Program-made: the position numbers and the translations under genes
In this document: positions 1-10,986 of the stretch, one piece after another
Numbering within the stretch: the stretch's first letter is position 1
Layout of the letters: each line of letters starts with the position of its first letter
Origin: Ariolimax columbianus
Taxonomy: Eukaryota > Mollusca > Gastropoda > Stylommatophora > Arionidae
NCBI GenBank assembly: GCA_036924085.1
Contig: JAVGWX010000007.1
Span: 30,102,453 to 30,166,452 of the forward strand
Length of the DNA: 64,000 nucleotides
Direction: 5' to 3'
The notes under the pieces: generated by a model
Seen by the model: the letters and a program-made list of their open reading frames with translations, nothing else
The model's database searches: none
Told to the model about the DNA's origin: nothing

Positions 1-354
1 TCCAAATACTGTGCTCTCCAGTACTGAATTTTTTTTTATTTTTTTATTGAATTTATTGAGCAGGTTGATTTGCTCAAAGAATTTCCGTTTTCTACATGCA
101 GTGTTGTTTACTAGTCAATTGTGTTGTGCAAAAATGTATGTGTGTAGTGGGCTTTTTTTCTCGGTCGATTGCTCATCCACCTGCGAAGAGCAATGGCAAG
201 CTATGATACTGCACACTTGCAAAGAAACTTATAACAGCCAAACAGGTGGCGGTTGTAAGAAGCGACTTTCTGTAAAGGACATGTTACTTACTTATATATT
301 TATATATTTCCATTTCTAGCAAGTGTGCTGTTGATCAACTCTGTTGCTGATTAT
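1..354. other. Unassigned sequence
   Basis: T-rich start of the window. The open frame at 11-319 has low-complexity residues and no motif, so I do not call it a gene. A short stretch near 252-268 (containing gtaagaagcgact) recurs near 9206, so part of this may be an old dispersed repeat. Confidence 0.4.
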
Positions 355-885
355 CGCCCATGTCATTCTTTCAGGCTGTCCAGCATCGTCTCTCTCGGCC
401 TTCCTCTGTCTCTCTTTCCTGCTATCTTTCCCGTTGTCACAACGTGCTGCAAGCCGCCTCTTCTCATAACATGCCCTCAAAAGGGATGATTGTTTTGTTC
501 TGTTCCTTGCAATAAGTTGTCTTTGTGTTTGTGCCTCCTCGAGTACTGTATCATTAGTCTTCTTTGTGTTTGTGCCTCCTCGAGTACTGTATCCTTAGTC
601 TTCTTTGTGTTTGTGCCTCCTCGAGTACTGTATCCTTAGTCTTCTTTGTGTTTGTGCCTCCTCGAGTACTGTATCCTTAGTCTTCTTTTCAGTCCATCCG
701 ATCCGCAGCATTGGTTTGTAAAACCACATCTCCGTTGCTTCCAGAGATCTAAGCGCTTGTTTGTTAATTGTTCATGATTCACTGTCACATGTCAGTACTG
801 GTTCCATATAGCGTTCAATGACTCTCTTTCTCAGTTCCAGCGACAAGGTTTTATTGCTCAATCTTCCTTTATAAAAAAAGAAAAC
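355..885 (-). mobile_element. RTE-like LINE, 3' end of reverse transcriptase ORF (broken)
   Basis: Read on the minus strand from about 870 downward, this encodes the post-catalytic C-terminal part of an RTE-type reverse transcriptase. The order is RLSNKTLSLELRKRVIERY, a CETWT-like segment (decayed to CDSES then stop), LEATEMWFYKPMLRI, GWTEKKTKDTVLEEAQTQ, and in a shifted frame GHVMRRGGLQHVVTTGK followed by the basic GKRDRGRPRETMLDSLKE end. These blocks are typical of the last 150 residues of RTE/BovB-type ORFs. Stops and at least one frameshift make it dead. The catalytic RT core is absent, so this is a 5'-truncated or eroded copy. A 41-bp direct repeat is expanded inside it. Confidence 0.8.
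521..684. repeat. 41-bp tandem repeat, 4 copies, inside RTE coding sequence
   Basis: Four head-to-tail copies start at 521, 562, 603 and 644 and differ by about one base (tcattag in the first, tccttag in the others). On the minus strand each unit encodes the RTE block DTVLEEAQTQ, so the array is an amplified piece of the retrotransposon ORF. Since 41 is not a multiple of 3, each copy changes the reading frame, so the expansion happened after coding constraint was lost or destroyed it. Confidence 0.9.
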
Positions 886-1330
886 CGAATTTGTATGGCC
901 ATCTTTAGATAGATCTATCTATTTAAAAAAGTCCATAGATTGTATATATAATTGCATAAACATCGTTCGAATTAGTCATCGTAGGAAAATCCTTATCAAG
1001 ATAATCATTAAGAGGTTGGAAAACAAGATCAATGGAAATGTAGATACGTCAGTGCTTGGAGCACATCCTTAGCATGCGGAATAATATGTCAAAGGGGCAA
1101 GGACATTGTCTGCTTACAAATCTGCTTCACAGAATATACCAAGACTTTCTACTGTATGAAACATGAAAACAGTTAAAATACTAATCAACTTCAAGCATTA
1201 GAAAATAACTCAAGAAATTGATCACGCTCGTACTGGAAGAATAATTCGGATACAACCAGAAGCATTTTTTCAAGAACTTTCGCAAAAAATATATGGAATT
1301 ACAAAAGAATAATTATGCATGGTTGATACA
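886..1330. other. Unassigned AT-rich sequence
   Basis: I see no open frame, RNA or repeat here that I can support. Confidence 0.4.
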
Positions 1331-1331
1331 A

Positions 1332-1398
1332 AGGTTAGAGTTGAAGGTTAGGGTTGAAGGTTAGGGTTAAGGGTTAGGGTTAAGGGTTAGGGTTAACG
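1332..1398 (+). repeat. Interstitial telomere-like (TTAGGG-type) tract
   Basis: Five degenerate units of about 13 bp follow the pattern GGTTAGGGTTAAG, with the leftmost more diverged (ggttagagttgaa). TTAGGG is the ancestral metazoan telomere motif, but here it is interleaved with GTTAA and only about 67 bp long. An interstitial, telomere-derived or telomere-mimicking microsatellite is the simplest reading; a chromosome end is not supported because complex sequence continues on both sides. Confidence 0.75.
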
Positions 1399-1496
1399 GC
1401 GACTGCTCGACTTCATCGCCGCTTGTTTCTACATATGGATCGGTCTTTCTCCGATAGCATCGCACAAAGCACGGCACGAACTAAGTTTCTCCACCA

Positions 1497-1790
1497 ATGA
1501 ACCCAGTGATCTTCAGCGATGAACATAGGGATTTCCAGCGATGAACAAAGGGATTTCCAGCGATGAACCAAGGGATTTCCAGCGATAAACCAAGGGATTT
1601 CCAGCAATGAACCAAGGGATTTCCAGCGATGAACCAAGGGATCTCCAACAATGAACCCAGTGATCTCCACTGATAAACCCAGGAATCTCCAGAAATGAAC
1701 CCATAGATCTCCAGCCATGAACCCAGGGATCTCCAAAATTGAACCCAGTGATCTCCAGCAATAAACCCAGGGATCTCCCGAAATAAAGGC
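1497..1790. repeat. 22-bp tandem repeat, about 13 copies
   Basis: The unit resembles GGATTTCCAGCGATGAACCAAG. The left half is more uniform (ggatttcc) and the right half has ggatctcc and aaaccc variants. Because 22 is not divisible by 3, the array reads open in several minus-strand frames with a 22-residue period (1413-1817 and 1513-1812). Those frames are by-products of the repeat. Confidence 0.9.
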
Positions 1791-2157
1791 CTTCATGAAT
1801 CGACCGCCACATTTCAAAATGGAACCAAGCCTATCTGAACACGAGACAAACGGCTTGACTACTTCACCACGCAGACCCCCACTATGCCCGATATATTACA
1901 ATAAAATTTACTTTAGACCGAAAACGAAACAATTAAGTAAATGTCTCATTGAATTATATTTAGACGGTAAAGATTTAGGATTGCTATATGGAGAGTTTCG
2001 TATCCTTTACTTCCACCATATCTTAGCTTTGCAATATGGCACGAGACACGTTCTCCGAACTGCAATGCCAAGCTGTGACTCTCGGCTCTGTGCAATGCTT
2101 AGTTTGGTTTCACTGGGCTATGTCATGGGTTGGGTACATTCATCGCAATTAAACTAC
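1791..2157. other. Unassigned spacer between two arrays
   Basis: A plus-strand open frame of 127 codons (1795-2178) crosses this spacer and enters the next array. It has no recognisable domain and starts at the array edge, so I do not support it as a gene. Confidence 0.35.
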
Positions 2158-2765
2158 AGAACTGCCACCTGCGCCTGACGATCTTCCACCTGCACGTGAC
2201 GGTCTTCCACCTGCGTATGACGGTCTTCCACCTGTACATGGCGGTCTTCCACCTGTACATGACGATCGTCCACCTGCGCATGACGGTCTTTCACCTGTTC
2301 ATGGCGGTCTTCCATCTGCGCATGACGATCTTCCACCTGCGCATGACGGTCTTCCACCTGTACATGTCGGTCTTCCACCTGTACATGACGATCTTCCACC
2401 TGTACATGACGATCTTCCACCTGTACATGACGGTCTTCCACCTGTACATGACGGTCTTCCACCTGTACATGACGGTCTTCCACCTGTACATGACGGTCTT
2501 CCACCTGTACGTGACAGTCTTCCGCCTGTACATGACAGTCTTCCGCCTGTACATGACGGTCTTCCACCTGTACATGACGGTCTTCCACCTGTACGTGACA
2601 GTCTTCCGCCTGTACATGACGATCTTCCACCTGTACATGACGGTCTTCCACCTGTACGTGACAGTCTTCCACCTGCGCATGACGGTCTTCCACCTGCGCA
2701 TGACAGTCTTCCACCTGCGCATGACGGTCTTCCACCTGCGCATGACGGTCTTCCGTCTGTACAGC
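2158..2765. repeat. 21-bp tandem repeat, about 29 copies
   Basis: The unit is close to GACGGTCTTCCACCTGTACAT, with variants gcgcat, gtacgt and acagtc. The 21-bp unit equals 7 codons and lacks stops, so both strands stay open for over 200 codons (plus 2130-2792, minus 2154-2843) with 7-residue repeats. Open frames on both strands and the lack of a start context argue for a minisatellite, not a repeat protein. Confidence 0.92.
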
Positions 2766-3590
2766 CAAAGAAGCACAGAACGGGTCCCGTAGCCACACGT
2801 CCCAGCAATGTGTCCACCTTACAATATGACGCCAGGTACTCAAACTAGTGTCTTGGAAGTTTGCAGAAATATAACAATAAATTTAATGCATTCAGAAATT
2901 GAGAAGAGTATACTCTATATAAACTATTGAATGTTGTTGGGAAATAGATTTATAACATAATCCCAATTTTTTTCTTTCTAAAAAAGGAACATATTTTCAG
3001 TGACAATTTAACTGCTCGAAACGAAATATATGGTGTGTTTCTTTTATATTTAAAATAAACGTTTAAAATCTGAAGTGAAATTTGCGAATGTAGAAAAATT
3101 ATGTTAATGACTTTATTATTTATGGTTTTGATGGCAGGCTCCTGTAAGTCTAATATTTCAAGATCCGCGAGGTCATTTAGAAAGACGGTTAGTATGTGGG
3201 GGACTGACCTGCAACTGAATACAAATGGTAAATAAGAACATAAACCATTAAGTGAAGAACTAGCTTTACATATGAACAGTGGCACAATGATACAGACGTT
3301 TCCACCAAATAACGTCCTTATCAAGAACTGGACAAACGAAAATGACGGAAAAATGACAAGCTTATTCTATACACGAAAATAAATACTTAATCTTAAACTG
3401 TTTTGTCTCAGAATCATGGGACATATGGGCTATGATTTTTGTGCGTATTCCCAACTGACCATGTTCGAAACACATCTAGATTCTTTTGACAGACCTGGCA
3501 TGTTTTCCGTTTTTTTTCATGGTATGACCGTTTCAGATAAAAATTGGCTTATAAACAATGCTATGTTTCGACATTTGACTACGTTAAACA
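2766..3590. other. Unassigned sequence
   Basis: AT-rich DNA with a 124-codon minus-strand open frame (2950-3324) that shows no domain I recognise and no repeat structure. Confidence 0.35.
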
Positions 3591-3599
3591 CCATACCAG

Positions 3600-3800
3600 A
3601 CTTGAAAGAACAATAATGGATTGGATGGTTTCTGGAAGACAAGGCAGAAGTAAGCCAGACGACGATGGATTCAAGATGTGAAGTAAACGTTGAAACTGAA
3701 CATGGAGCAAGCGGGAAGTCTAGGAAGCTGACAAACCTTCCTTCAGATAGGATGTGATGCGAACGACAGAAGGGAAAGGACAGGATACATGACGATGGCC
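3600..3800 (+). mobile_element. Probable RTE-like LINE 3'-end remnant
   Basis: In one plus frame, with several stops, I read ARRRWIQDVK, then LNMEQAGSLGS and DANDRRERTG. This matches the pattern at the very end of many RTE-like ORFs: basic GRQRxRWxxDV, then MEQAGxLAxD, then FRxxI and an aspartate-rich end. Short and decayed; another basic coding remnant is possible. Confidence 0.45.
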
Positions 3801-3934
3801 GCTTCTGTCAGCTGAATCAGCTGTAAATAAGTACATGGTAACGTCAGTAGAAAATGAACAAGCCGGTGAAAGGATTGCGAAAATCGAACGTGTCTTCGTC
3901 ACTTTAAGTAATGAAAGGTGGCGCCCATTTGGGG

Positions 3935-4040
3935 GCGCCAGGTGTAATGAGGTATGTTCTATTAGGCAAAGCGGTTATTAATACTGGTTGTAACCAAAAC
4001 TTCCAAGGTTCAAATTCTGGAAACAGCAAGGTGAAGCAAA
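3935..4040 (+). mobile_element. Possible tRNA-derived SINE head
   Basis: A near-canonical B box (aggttcaaattc) lies about 45 bp after an A-box-like stretch (taggcaaagcgg), as in tRNA-derived SINE promoters. No tail or target duplication was identified. Confidence 0.35.
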
Positions 4041-4485
4041 CAGATTTAAAATTCGTGCTTCAAGTTGGTTTCACAAGACCATTAGGTGTAAAACATAGTA
4101 CAGCGAACATGGTCTTAAAAAAATAACAAACAGCTAAACCAACTAATGAAACGTTACTATTTATTGTATTCAATCTACATTAAAGTACGGTCGAACTGGC
4201 ATGATACAATTTTGTAGTAAAAATGACATAGGTTCGAACACTGGAAAAGACCTAGATTTGTTTTTTCTTGCAGAGGAATAAAAGCATTTGCACTGCAACG
4301 ATTGCTGTTACAGTCATCCAACAGTCCCTTGTCCATAATTTTTAACAGGCAAGATACAGCTATGGAAAAAGACCAATAAGGAAAGAAAAAATAGTTCGTC
4401 ATGAGATGGACATTGGTCGAGAAAGACGACATAAATAAATCGAGTCCAAAAAAAAAGAACTTCCAATCCAAAGAATTAGAATTAT
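4041..4485. other. Unassigned sequence
   Basis: I found no motif or repeat that I can name. The minus open frame 4175-4543 has no domain. Confidence 0.35.
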
Positions 4486-4489
4486 AAGT

Positions 4490-4640
4490 CGGAGGATAAT
4501 TAAATTTTGCAAACTTGACGGTATGTATGTGTTGTTTACTCAAGAAGTGACGTCATCATGCGAATCGTACGTATGTTCACTTGTTGCAGTTTGGTCTGGT
4601 TTCATTTGAACACGCCCCGTATATACACAGAACACATTCT
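4490..4640 (+). repeat. Dispersed repeat A, copy 1
   Basis: About 140 bp matches 59815-59958 in the same orientation. Landmarks shared by both copies are aaacttgacgg, gtatgtgttgttta, agaagtgacgtcatcatgcg, cgtatgttcactt and tttgaacacgcc. It contains a palindromic TGACGTCA (CRE/ATF-type octamer), although regulatory use is not shown. This copy ends in gtatataca; the other runs into a TA microsatellite. Confidence 0.8.
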
Positions 4641-4689
4641 CAAACAGGCAAAGGGGATGCCAGGGCTTGTCATTGTATGAGTGGCATTG

Positions 4690-5465
4690 AATAATCTTAC
4701 ACATGCGGATAATACAGTTTTGATGGCAAAAAGTAAGCAAGAATTACAAGAGCTTGTGACAACAAAATACACAAGTCAAGTTTGGATTAGACACAAACAT
4801 ACATAAAACAAAGTATGACATTTGTGAAAATTGACAAGAAACCACGTATTCAGGTAAAAAACAAAAGATCAACTACTGGAACAGGTACAGAGGTTTTCCT
4901 ATCTAGATCATTTAATAATGGAAAAAGCAGCTGTGAAAATGAATTCAGACAGAGAATAGGTATGGCCAAGATAGTATTCGACAACATGCGACACATTCTG
5001 ACATCCAAACAGATAAATCAGAATTTCACAATGAGTATTGTGGAGTGTTTTGTATGCTCGTTACTACTTTATGGCGCAGAAACATGGACAATGAATAATA
5101 AGTTCGAAAAGGCAATTGAAGCCTTCGAAATGTGGGTATACGAATGATTGGGTCGCATTTCTTGGAAAGAGAAGAAACAAATTTGAAGGTATTGAAACAT
5201 TGGAGGTGAAAAGAGAATTAATGACAAATCAGAGTTAGACAGATATGTTATTTTGGTCAAATATCCTTGTTGAAGACCATACTTGACGGCAGGGTGCAAG
5301 GACGTCATTCAAGAGGCAGACGACGCTTTAAGTGTGTTGATAACATCAGGAAATGTACTGGAAAAAGCCTCTCAGATTGCACCATTACGGTAAGAGATAC
5401 ATTGCAAAAGACCTTCAATGCGGAGAACGCACTTGAACTGAACTGATAAGACACATTTAAGAAGA
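4690..5465 (+). mobile_element. RTE-like LINE, 3' part of ORF (broken)
   Basis: In plus frames I read a decayed strand-turn block, then RQRIGMAKIVFDNMRHIL, LTSKQINQNFTMSIVECF, VCSLLLYGAETWTMNNK, EAFEMWVYE, GRISWKEKK, and finally GKSLSDCTITVRD ending in ALELN-stop. This is the thumb to C-terminus of an RTE-type reverse transcriptase. The longest uninterrupted stretch is 4815-5147. Stops follow MWVYE and recur, so it is a pseudogene without the RT catalytic core. The coding end is followed by gaactgaactgataag, resembling the short-repeat tails of the other RTE ends in this window. Confidence 0.85.
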
Positions 5466-5639
5466 ATGTACAAGCTGAAAAAAATCAGAAAATATATGAA
5501 TACCAAGAATAATATCAATCAATCAATAATTTGTATGGGTCAATCAATGAATCAATCAAAACCATTCAGCTCAATGCATGCGTAAGATCGGTCTTCAGCA
5601 AACAACTTACACGTCTATTGGCCTCTTCACTAATACATG

Positions 5640-6310
5640 GGACATGTTCCTCTCCTTCTTCGTTCATCCTCAGATGAAGATCCCAGTTTCTCTTACAAAG
5701 GATACCGTTTATTATAAAGTTGTTTTATCGTCATACAGCTTCTGTCTCAGACCTGTCTCATAAGGCCAGCATTGTTTTCTCTCTTCCTGCGTGAGCTTGC
5801 AACTTTATAGAATGTGTTCCATGGTCATAGTACGCTCCCCACACGGACACTGCCATCTGCCCCAATCCTTATTTTGTTGCAAAGATGACCCTTGAGTCTA
5901 TCATGGCCAGCTCTCAGTTTGAATATGATGACCTGGTCTTCTCTACTTAAATTATAGTAGTTGTCATCTTTTTGGAAGTAAGGATGTTGATCAGCCTATT
6001 CTCTCCTGAAGTTGGCTGTAATCACTGTCTTGATCTCATTATACACGATGCTCAGGTCTGTTTGTGATGCATCTTTTCCATACTTTGCTAGGTTGTCTAC
6101 GGCTTCATTGCCTTGAATACGACAGTGGGGAGGGGTGGGGGCAGAAGATCCACTGAATGACCAACCTTTGCTGCTCTGCTGAAAACTGCGTTGGAGAGTA
6201 CATATAATGCTCGAGATCTTCATCTTTATGTTGTTTTAGCGCTGATAATACCGACGATGCATCAGTGAGGTATACGTTGTTTACAAGCTACACATATCTT
6301 GCTTCCATCA
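5640..6310 (-). mobile_element. Jockey/I-like LINE, RNase H domain and C-terminal tail (broken)
   Basis: Minus-strand reading gives VYLTDASSVLSALK (third catalytic Asp of RNase H), then HCRIQGNEAVDNLAKYGKD (GNxxxD block), then DDNYYNLSREDQVIIFKLR, AGHDRLKGHLCNKI and a decayed Cys-rich end. The same order occurs in the better preserved copy at 42793-43701, so the two are homologous but belong to different subfamilies. At least two frameshifts or stops separate the blocks. Only the piece 5996-6223 is open. Confidence 0.8.
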
Positions 6311-8403
6311 TGTACCACTAGTTCTTATTTCTAAACGGGTTTTAGTCTACCCCTCTGTTCCAGAACAGTGTCTGTCTTGCAATGTCGTCTGGCTTATTTC
6401 GCAAAGTACACCCGAGCCAGCGCCACCGTCTGCTCTTTACGTCGCGTACCACTGAGATCTGGCAACATCTTTCCAGCAGCTCGAAATGTGTGGCCCTATC
6501 ATTATATTTCAAACCACCTCTTCTGCGAAGACATCTTTTTACGAACGTTTGTACCTGCTTTGATAACGACTTAGTTAGCTTCCTAGCTTCAGAGCAGTAC
6601 CGTATTTACATCCGATTTGGCAATTGTTATATTCCTGTCGGACTTTATTTCTTCAGAGATCCACAAATACTGCGGTGAGAACCACTCCTGCTTTCTGTAT
6701 CCTTAACCAACTATTATTTTATATTTGGCTGCCTCCTCCCTCTCCCCTTCCTGTCTATGTTGCTGCTGAAGCAGACAAATAAGCTGACCTCTTAGAGTGG
6801 GGTTTCTCTCATCATTACGTGCATGTTGTCAGCAGCATTATTCTGAGAATCGTAAGTTGTTTCTCTATGAATCCCCAGTCCAGCTTATGTGACCTTGCTA
6901 CGAGTTGTCGAATTTATTGTGATAGTAAGGCGAGGCTGCGACGGGGATGTGGATTAAAATAAAGTGTTAAAAAACATGTATATGTATGGTCAGGTACCGT
7001 GCTGTAACTAAAATAAAAATAAAACATACGTTACGACATAAAAGCCTTCATCAGGCGCGACACAGTTATTTGTTATCCTTGATGATAGGTCCTTCAGGTC
7101 GTAAAGTAAGTTTCGTTTCACTTCTCGACATAGCGCTGTATCTAAACATATATCACATGTATCCACTTCATATTAACATGTAGTAGAACTGTTCACTTGA
7201 TTGAGGACTCGTATCCCATGTCCTCGACAAATGTGAATAAGATTTAAATAAACTTGCAAAAGAATGAGAGGAATCAACAATCTGTAGACTGAAAAGACGA
7301 TTTTAGACATTTTGAAAAATTGTAGACAGTTAAGATCAAAGTGAACTATATTGTAGATGCACTTGCTATTTCAAAAAGGACTTTCCGAAAAATAACAAGA
7401 TTTTTAAAGCAGACAGGAAAATAAAAATAACTTATTGAAATTATTTTGTTCTAAGTGTAAATAATCGTCGCACAGCTTGTAGAAAATACAAGAAAATAAT
7501 TATTTATTCGAAAATTAATAACACAATTTGAACATTTTGTATTAAAATAGGAGGTTTCTAAAAATGATGTGGAAGATTAAAAAGACTATTCTTAGAATTT
7601 ATAGAAAATATCGACCAATATTAAAGCAATTTGCACACAAATTTGAGATTATTTGAAACTTTTAGAATAAAGAAAGGACATTTAACTGTAGGAAAAAAAA
7701 CTTAAGATTTCTAAGACTCTGAAAATTATTGTTAATTGTTCTGAAATATTTAAGAAATATTTGAAATGTTATAACAACTTCTTGGGAAAAAAGACCTAAA
7801 CGAAAAACATTTATAAACCAGATTTTTTTTTTAAATTTAAGAAAATGATTTTTTATTTAACCCTGAAAAAGACAATTATTTTACACATACCTGAGAATGA
7901 TTAAAATGCTAATGTCCATTTTATGTGGTCATTCTGTAACATATGAGTTAGAAAACCAGTATTTACCTAATGAACTGATACATGCACCACCTCTCACTCT
8001 GCCGCAATTCGCTACTTCGGGAAAACTACGAATTATTTTTTAGTTTGTATCCTTGCGCGTGTGTAGATTATTTTTTTAGTTCTTTTTGCCGTGTGTTGTT
8101 TTTCCTTCTTTCTTGTTCTGTTTCCTGTGCTTAATAACTAATTTTGTATGCTACATCACGCTCTCACATGCAATATCATCTTTGTTCAAGAAACGAGCCA
8201 CGAACTGCTCCCTTCCATCCAAATCTCCGACTAGTCATATTACCCCACGTTACTTCAACCGATCACATATTTTTTTCATCTTTTCTATCGACTATAGGGA
8301 TTACCTGACTGATTAAGGTTGATTTAGAATCGGGTGACTGTAGCTCAGAAGTCTCATATGCTAACTATCATGAGAGCCACGTGATTTAAGTGTCAAGCAT
8401 GGT
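6311..8403. other. Long unassigned stretch
   Basis: Mostly AT-rich, especially 7200-7950, with scattered open frames under 100 codons (for example 6382-6678 and 8086-8316). None has a recognisable domain and I see no tandem structure. It may be ancient transposon sequence or true intergenic DNA. Confidence 0.4.
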
Positions 8404-8632
8404 CACGTTAATGAATCCAAAATTCATATAAAGTTAGGTTAATGGACTAAGTGTCAAGCAAGGTCAAGTTAATGAATCCAAAAGTCACATACAGTTAAGT
8501 TAATGGACTAAGTGTCAAGCAAGGTCAAATTAATGAATCCAAAAGTCACATACAGTTAAGTTAATGGACTGAGTGTCACATGAGGTCAAGTTATAATTCC
8601 AAGTGTTAGAGAAAGTCAAATTAATGGGCACT
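8404..8632 (+). repeat. 30-bp satellite family (S30), block 1
   Basis: The repeated motif is aggtcaagttaatgaatcc and caaaagtcacatacagtta, with an approximately 60-bp higher-order period (two 30-bp subunits) for three to four copies. The same core (GGTCAAGTTAATGG plus CCAAAAGCCACAGG) makes the arrays at 9812, 10998 and, reversed, 48955. Confidence 0.85.
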
Positions 8633-8790
8633 GAGTGGTCTCGAGATAAAACGTCGGTGTCGGGGGCTGGAATTCGCGGGTTCAAATCACAGTGGAATCC
8701 GGACTTTTTCACGAAGACTTTCCCATATTTCTCCTAATCTCTGAGTAGTAAAGATCGGACGCCCACGCGAAGTGTAGCGCACGTTAAAAC
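8633..8790 (+). mobile_element. tRNA-related SINE, diverged
   Basis: A tRNA-like head has gtggtctcgaga at the A-box position and a good B box (gcgggttcaaatcac), followed by ggactttttcacga. A similar ctttttcacg follows the B box of the SINE at 47345, so the two may be related. Confidence 0.5.
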
Positions 8791-8910
8791 TCCCTCGGCA
8801 ATTTAAAATCCAAAACAGAAGGCTTGACGGCCGCTGCTAGGCCGACATTCAAAATTATGGTAAAAATCGACCCAGTCTATTACGGGATATTCACTGGTTC
8901 TAAGGAGTTC

Positions 8911-9018
8911 ATGCATTCTGCTGAGATTCTGCTGAGATTCTGCTGAGATTCTACTGAGGTTCTGCTGAGATTCTGCTGAGATTCTACTGCGATTCTGCTG
9001 AGATTCTGCTGAGAATCT
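8911..9018. repeat. 11-bp tandem repeat
   Basis: About nine copies of attctgctgag, with variants attctactgag and attctactgcg. The same word appears twice near 19715 within repeat F. The minus open frame 8803-9057 (SQQNLSRISAE repeats) is an artefact of the array. Confidence 0.85.
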
Positions 9019-9203
9019 CCAGAAATATGTAGAAAAGCAGTGCACATATAGGTTCAACCTTGTGCAATGACGTTGATTGTTCGACTAAACTAAAGTAAAC
9101 TAAACTAAGTTAATGATTCAAGTGACAGTTGAGCAAAATGTTTCCGACTGGTCTGCCGGGGTCTTTGTGTAAGACAAAAATACGCATAGAACCACTGCAC
9201 TAC

Positions 9204-9362
9204 AAAAAGTATGTCGTAAGAAGCGACTAACTATGAAATGTAAAATAACACCGGCCATGGTAAGAGAAGCATCGATGGTGCCTAACAGGCTGCGGGTTTA
9301 CTTTGCTCTAGTGTTTGAGTATATTAAGATCGACTTACACATCAGTTAACCACCCTCCAGGA
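9204..9362 (+). repeat. Dispersed repeat H, copy 1
   Basis: Matches the reverse complement of 56252-56387: shared words are ccatggtaa/ccatggtta, ggtgcctaacagg, tgcgggtttactttgctctagtgtttga and catcagttaaccaccctcc. Function unknown. Confidence 0.75.
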
Positions 9363-9811
9363 AACTTGCTGTATACAGACTCTGCAAAGTCTTCTAAAGC
9401 AATACAAAGACGTTAAGTTAACGTATTGTGGGGTAGACAATTATGAACTTTGAATGAACTTTCAGGTGACGTAAAATTAAATATATGAACTCTATACTAT
9501 TTTCTTTAGTTCCTGGTGAACATGTACGATTTATTTATTTGTTGTTTGAATGTTAATAAATTTAATTACACCATTATTTAAAAATGTACAAGACAATATT
9601 ATTCATATTTTGTGCATGTGTATAATGAACTTGTCATTGAAAAGTTTGATTCACTACATGTGTGTATTCTACTCCAGAGACATCTATTGTTTTTGATAGC
9701 TCGATTATTGCTGTGTCTTATGCGAAGATTTGGGTTTTCTGTCTTTGGAATTACATTTTATATTAATTTTTTACTAACACCAGCACAGTTCTGCTAGTAA
9801 TGCCTCCTTTT
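9363..9811. other. Unassigned AT-rich spacer
   Basis: No recognisable gene. The short open frame 9612-9797 is hydrophobic but lacks homology that I can name. Confidence 0.35.
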
Positions 9812-10727
9812 AAGTAGGTCAAGTTAGTGGATCAAAAGCCACATGAACTCAAATTAGAGTTCCAAGTTTCTCAGGAGGTCACGTTATTGGTCAAAGTGCC
9901 AGAGGAGGCCGTTAATGGACCAAAAAACCACAGGAGACCGTTAATGGACCAATAAACCACAGGAGCCGTTAATGGGCCAAAAACGACAGGAGACCGTTAA
10001 TGGACCAAAAAACTACAGGAGGCCGTTAATGGACCAAAAAACCACAGGAGACCGTTAATGGACCAACAAAAAAAACAGGAGACCGTTAATGGACCAAAAA
10101 GCCACAAGAGACTGTAAGTGAACCAAAAAAAAACCCACAGGAGACCGTTAATGGACCAAAAAACCACAGGAGACCATAAATGGACCAAAAAGCCACAGGA
10201 GACCGTTAATGGACCAAAAAGTCATAGCGGACCGTTAATTGACCAAAAGTCGCAGGAACTCTAGTTAATGGTTCTAGTGTCACATGAGGTCAGGTAATGG
10301 TAAAAGAGTTATAGGAGGTAAAGTTATTGATCCAAGTGCTAGAGGAGGTCAAATTAATGATCCAAGTGTTAGAGGAGATCAAGTTAATGATCTAAAAGTA
10401 AGAGAAAGTCAAGTTAATGATTCAAGTGTCCGAGAAGGTCAAGTTAATGGTCAACGTATCAGAAGAGGTCAAGTTAATGATCCAAGTGTCAGAGAAGGCC
10501 AAGTTAATGATCGTTGTATTAGAGGAGGCCAAGTTAATAGACGAAAACCCACATGAACTAAAGTTAATGGTCATAGTGTCACATTAGCTAAGGTAGTGGT
10601 CCAAGTTTCAGAGGAGGTCAGGTTAATATTCCAAGTGTTATAAGCGGCCAAGTTAATTGACCCATATGAAATCAGTGGAAAAAGTCTAAGTGTTAAATTA
10701 CGTCAGGTAATGGTCCAATTGTCACAT
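9812..10727 (+). repeat. 30-bp satellite family (S30), block 2
   Basis: About 30 units. The first half is dominated by ggaccaaaaaaccacaggag then accgttaat. The second half (10285-10560) has aggtcaagttaatgatccaa then gtgtcagaga. Because 30 bp equals 10 codons, a plus frame stays open at 10284-10556 with GQVNDPSVRE-type repeats, which is a repeat artefact. Two clear subfamilies lie side by side. Confidence 0.9.
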
Positions 10728-10986
10728 ATAAAGTAAAAAAATAAAGTAACCCATTGCATTACTGCCGTAGAGGTGTGAGGTGTTAGCGATCTCACATTTC
10801 AAAGGCTCGGTTATATGAAGGCGGTAGCCATCTCCTCTTCCTCTTCCACCGGTACCCATTTTAGGCTGAGTTGACCCTGGAGCCATTTTGATCTGATAAA
10901 AACTTTACCGCCTCAACCGGGGAATGAACCCAGGACCACTTAGATACGAAGTCAGCGCGCTAACCATTGAGCTACGCGGCTCCCTG
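10728..10986 (-). mobile_element. tRNA-derived SINE (family S1), copy 1
   Basis: On the minus strand the head reads gccgcgtagctcaatggtta (A box) then ggtcctgggttcattccccg (B box), as in a tRNA. A roughly 180-bp body ends in ggcagtaatgcaatgggtta and ctttatttt. A second copy lies at 40128-40405. It sits inside the S30 satellite and is flanked by aattgtcacat (10717-10727) and aattgtcagat (10987-10997), a probable target-site duplication with one mismatch. Confidence 0.88.

Noticed and set aside
11..319. 102-codon open frame at the window start
   Set aside because: Low-complexity start, no domain, no conserved copy.
1332..1398. True telomere end
   Set aside because: Short and degenerate, with complex sequence on both sides.
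1413..1817. 134-codon minus-strand repeat protein
   Set aside because: Produced by the 22-bp array; several frames are open with the same period.
2130..2843. Long open frames on both strands (220 and 229 codons)
   Set aside because: They come from a 21-bp stop-free tandem repeat. Both strands are open and there is no domain.
8633..8790. Functional tRNA gene (also 10728, 29603, 34290, 40128, 47340)
   Set aside because: A and B boxes are present, but the tRNA-like part does not fold convincingly with full acceptor pairing by eye and continues into repeat bodies, so SINE heads are the better reading.
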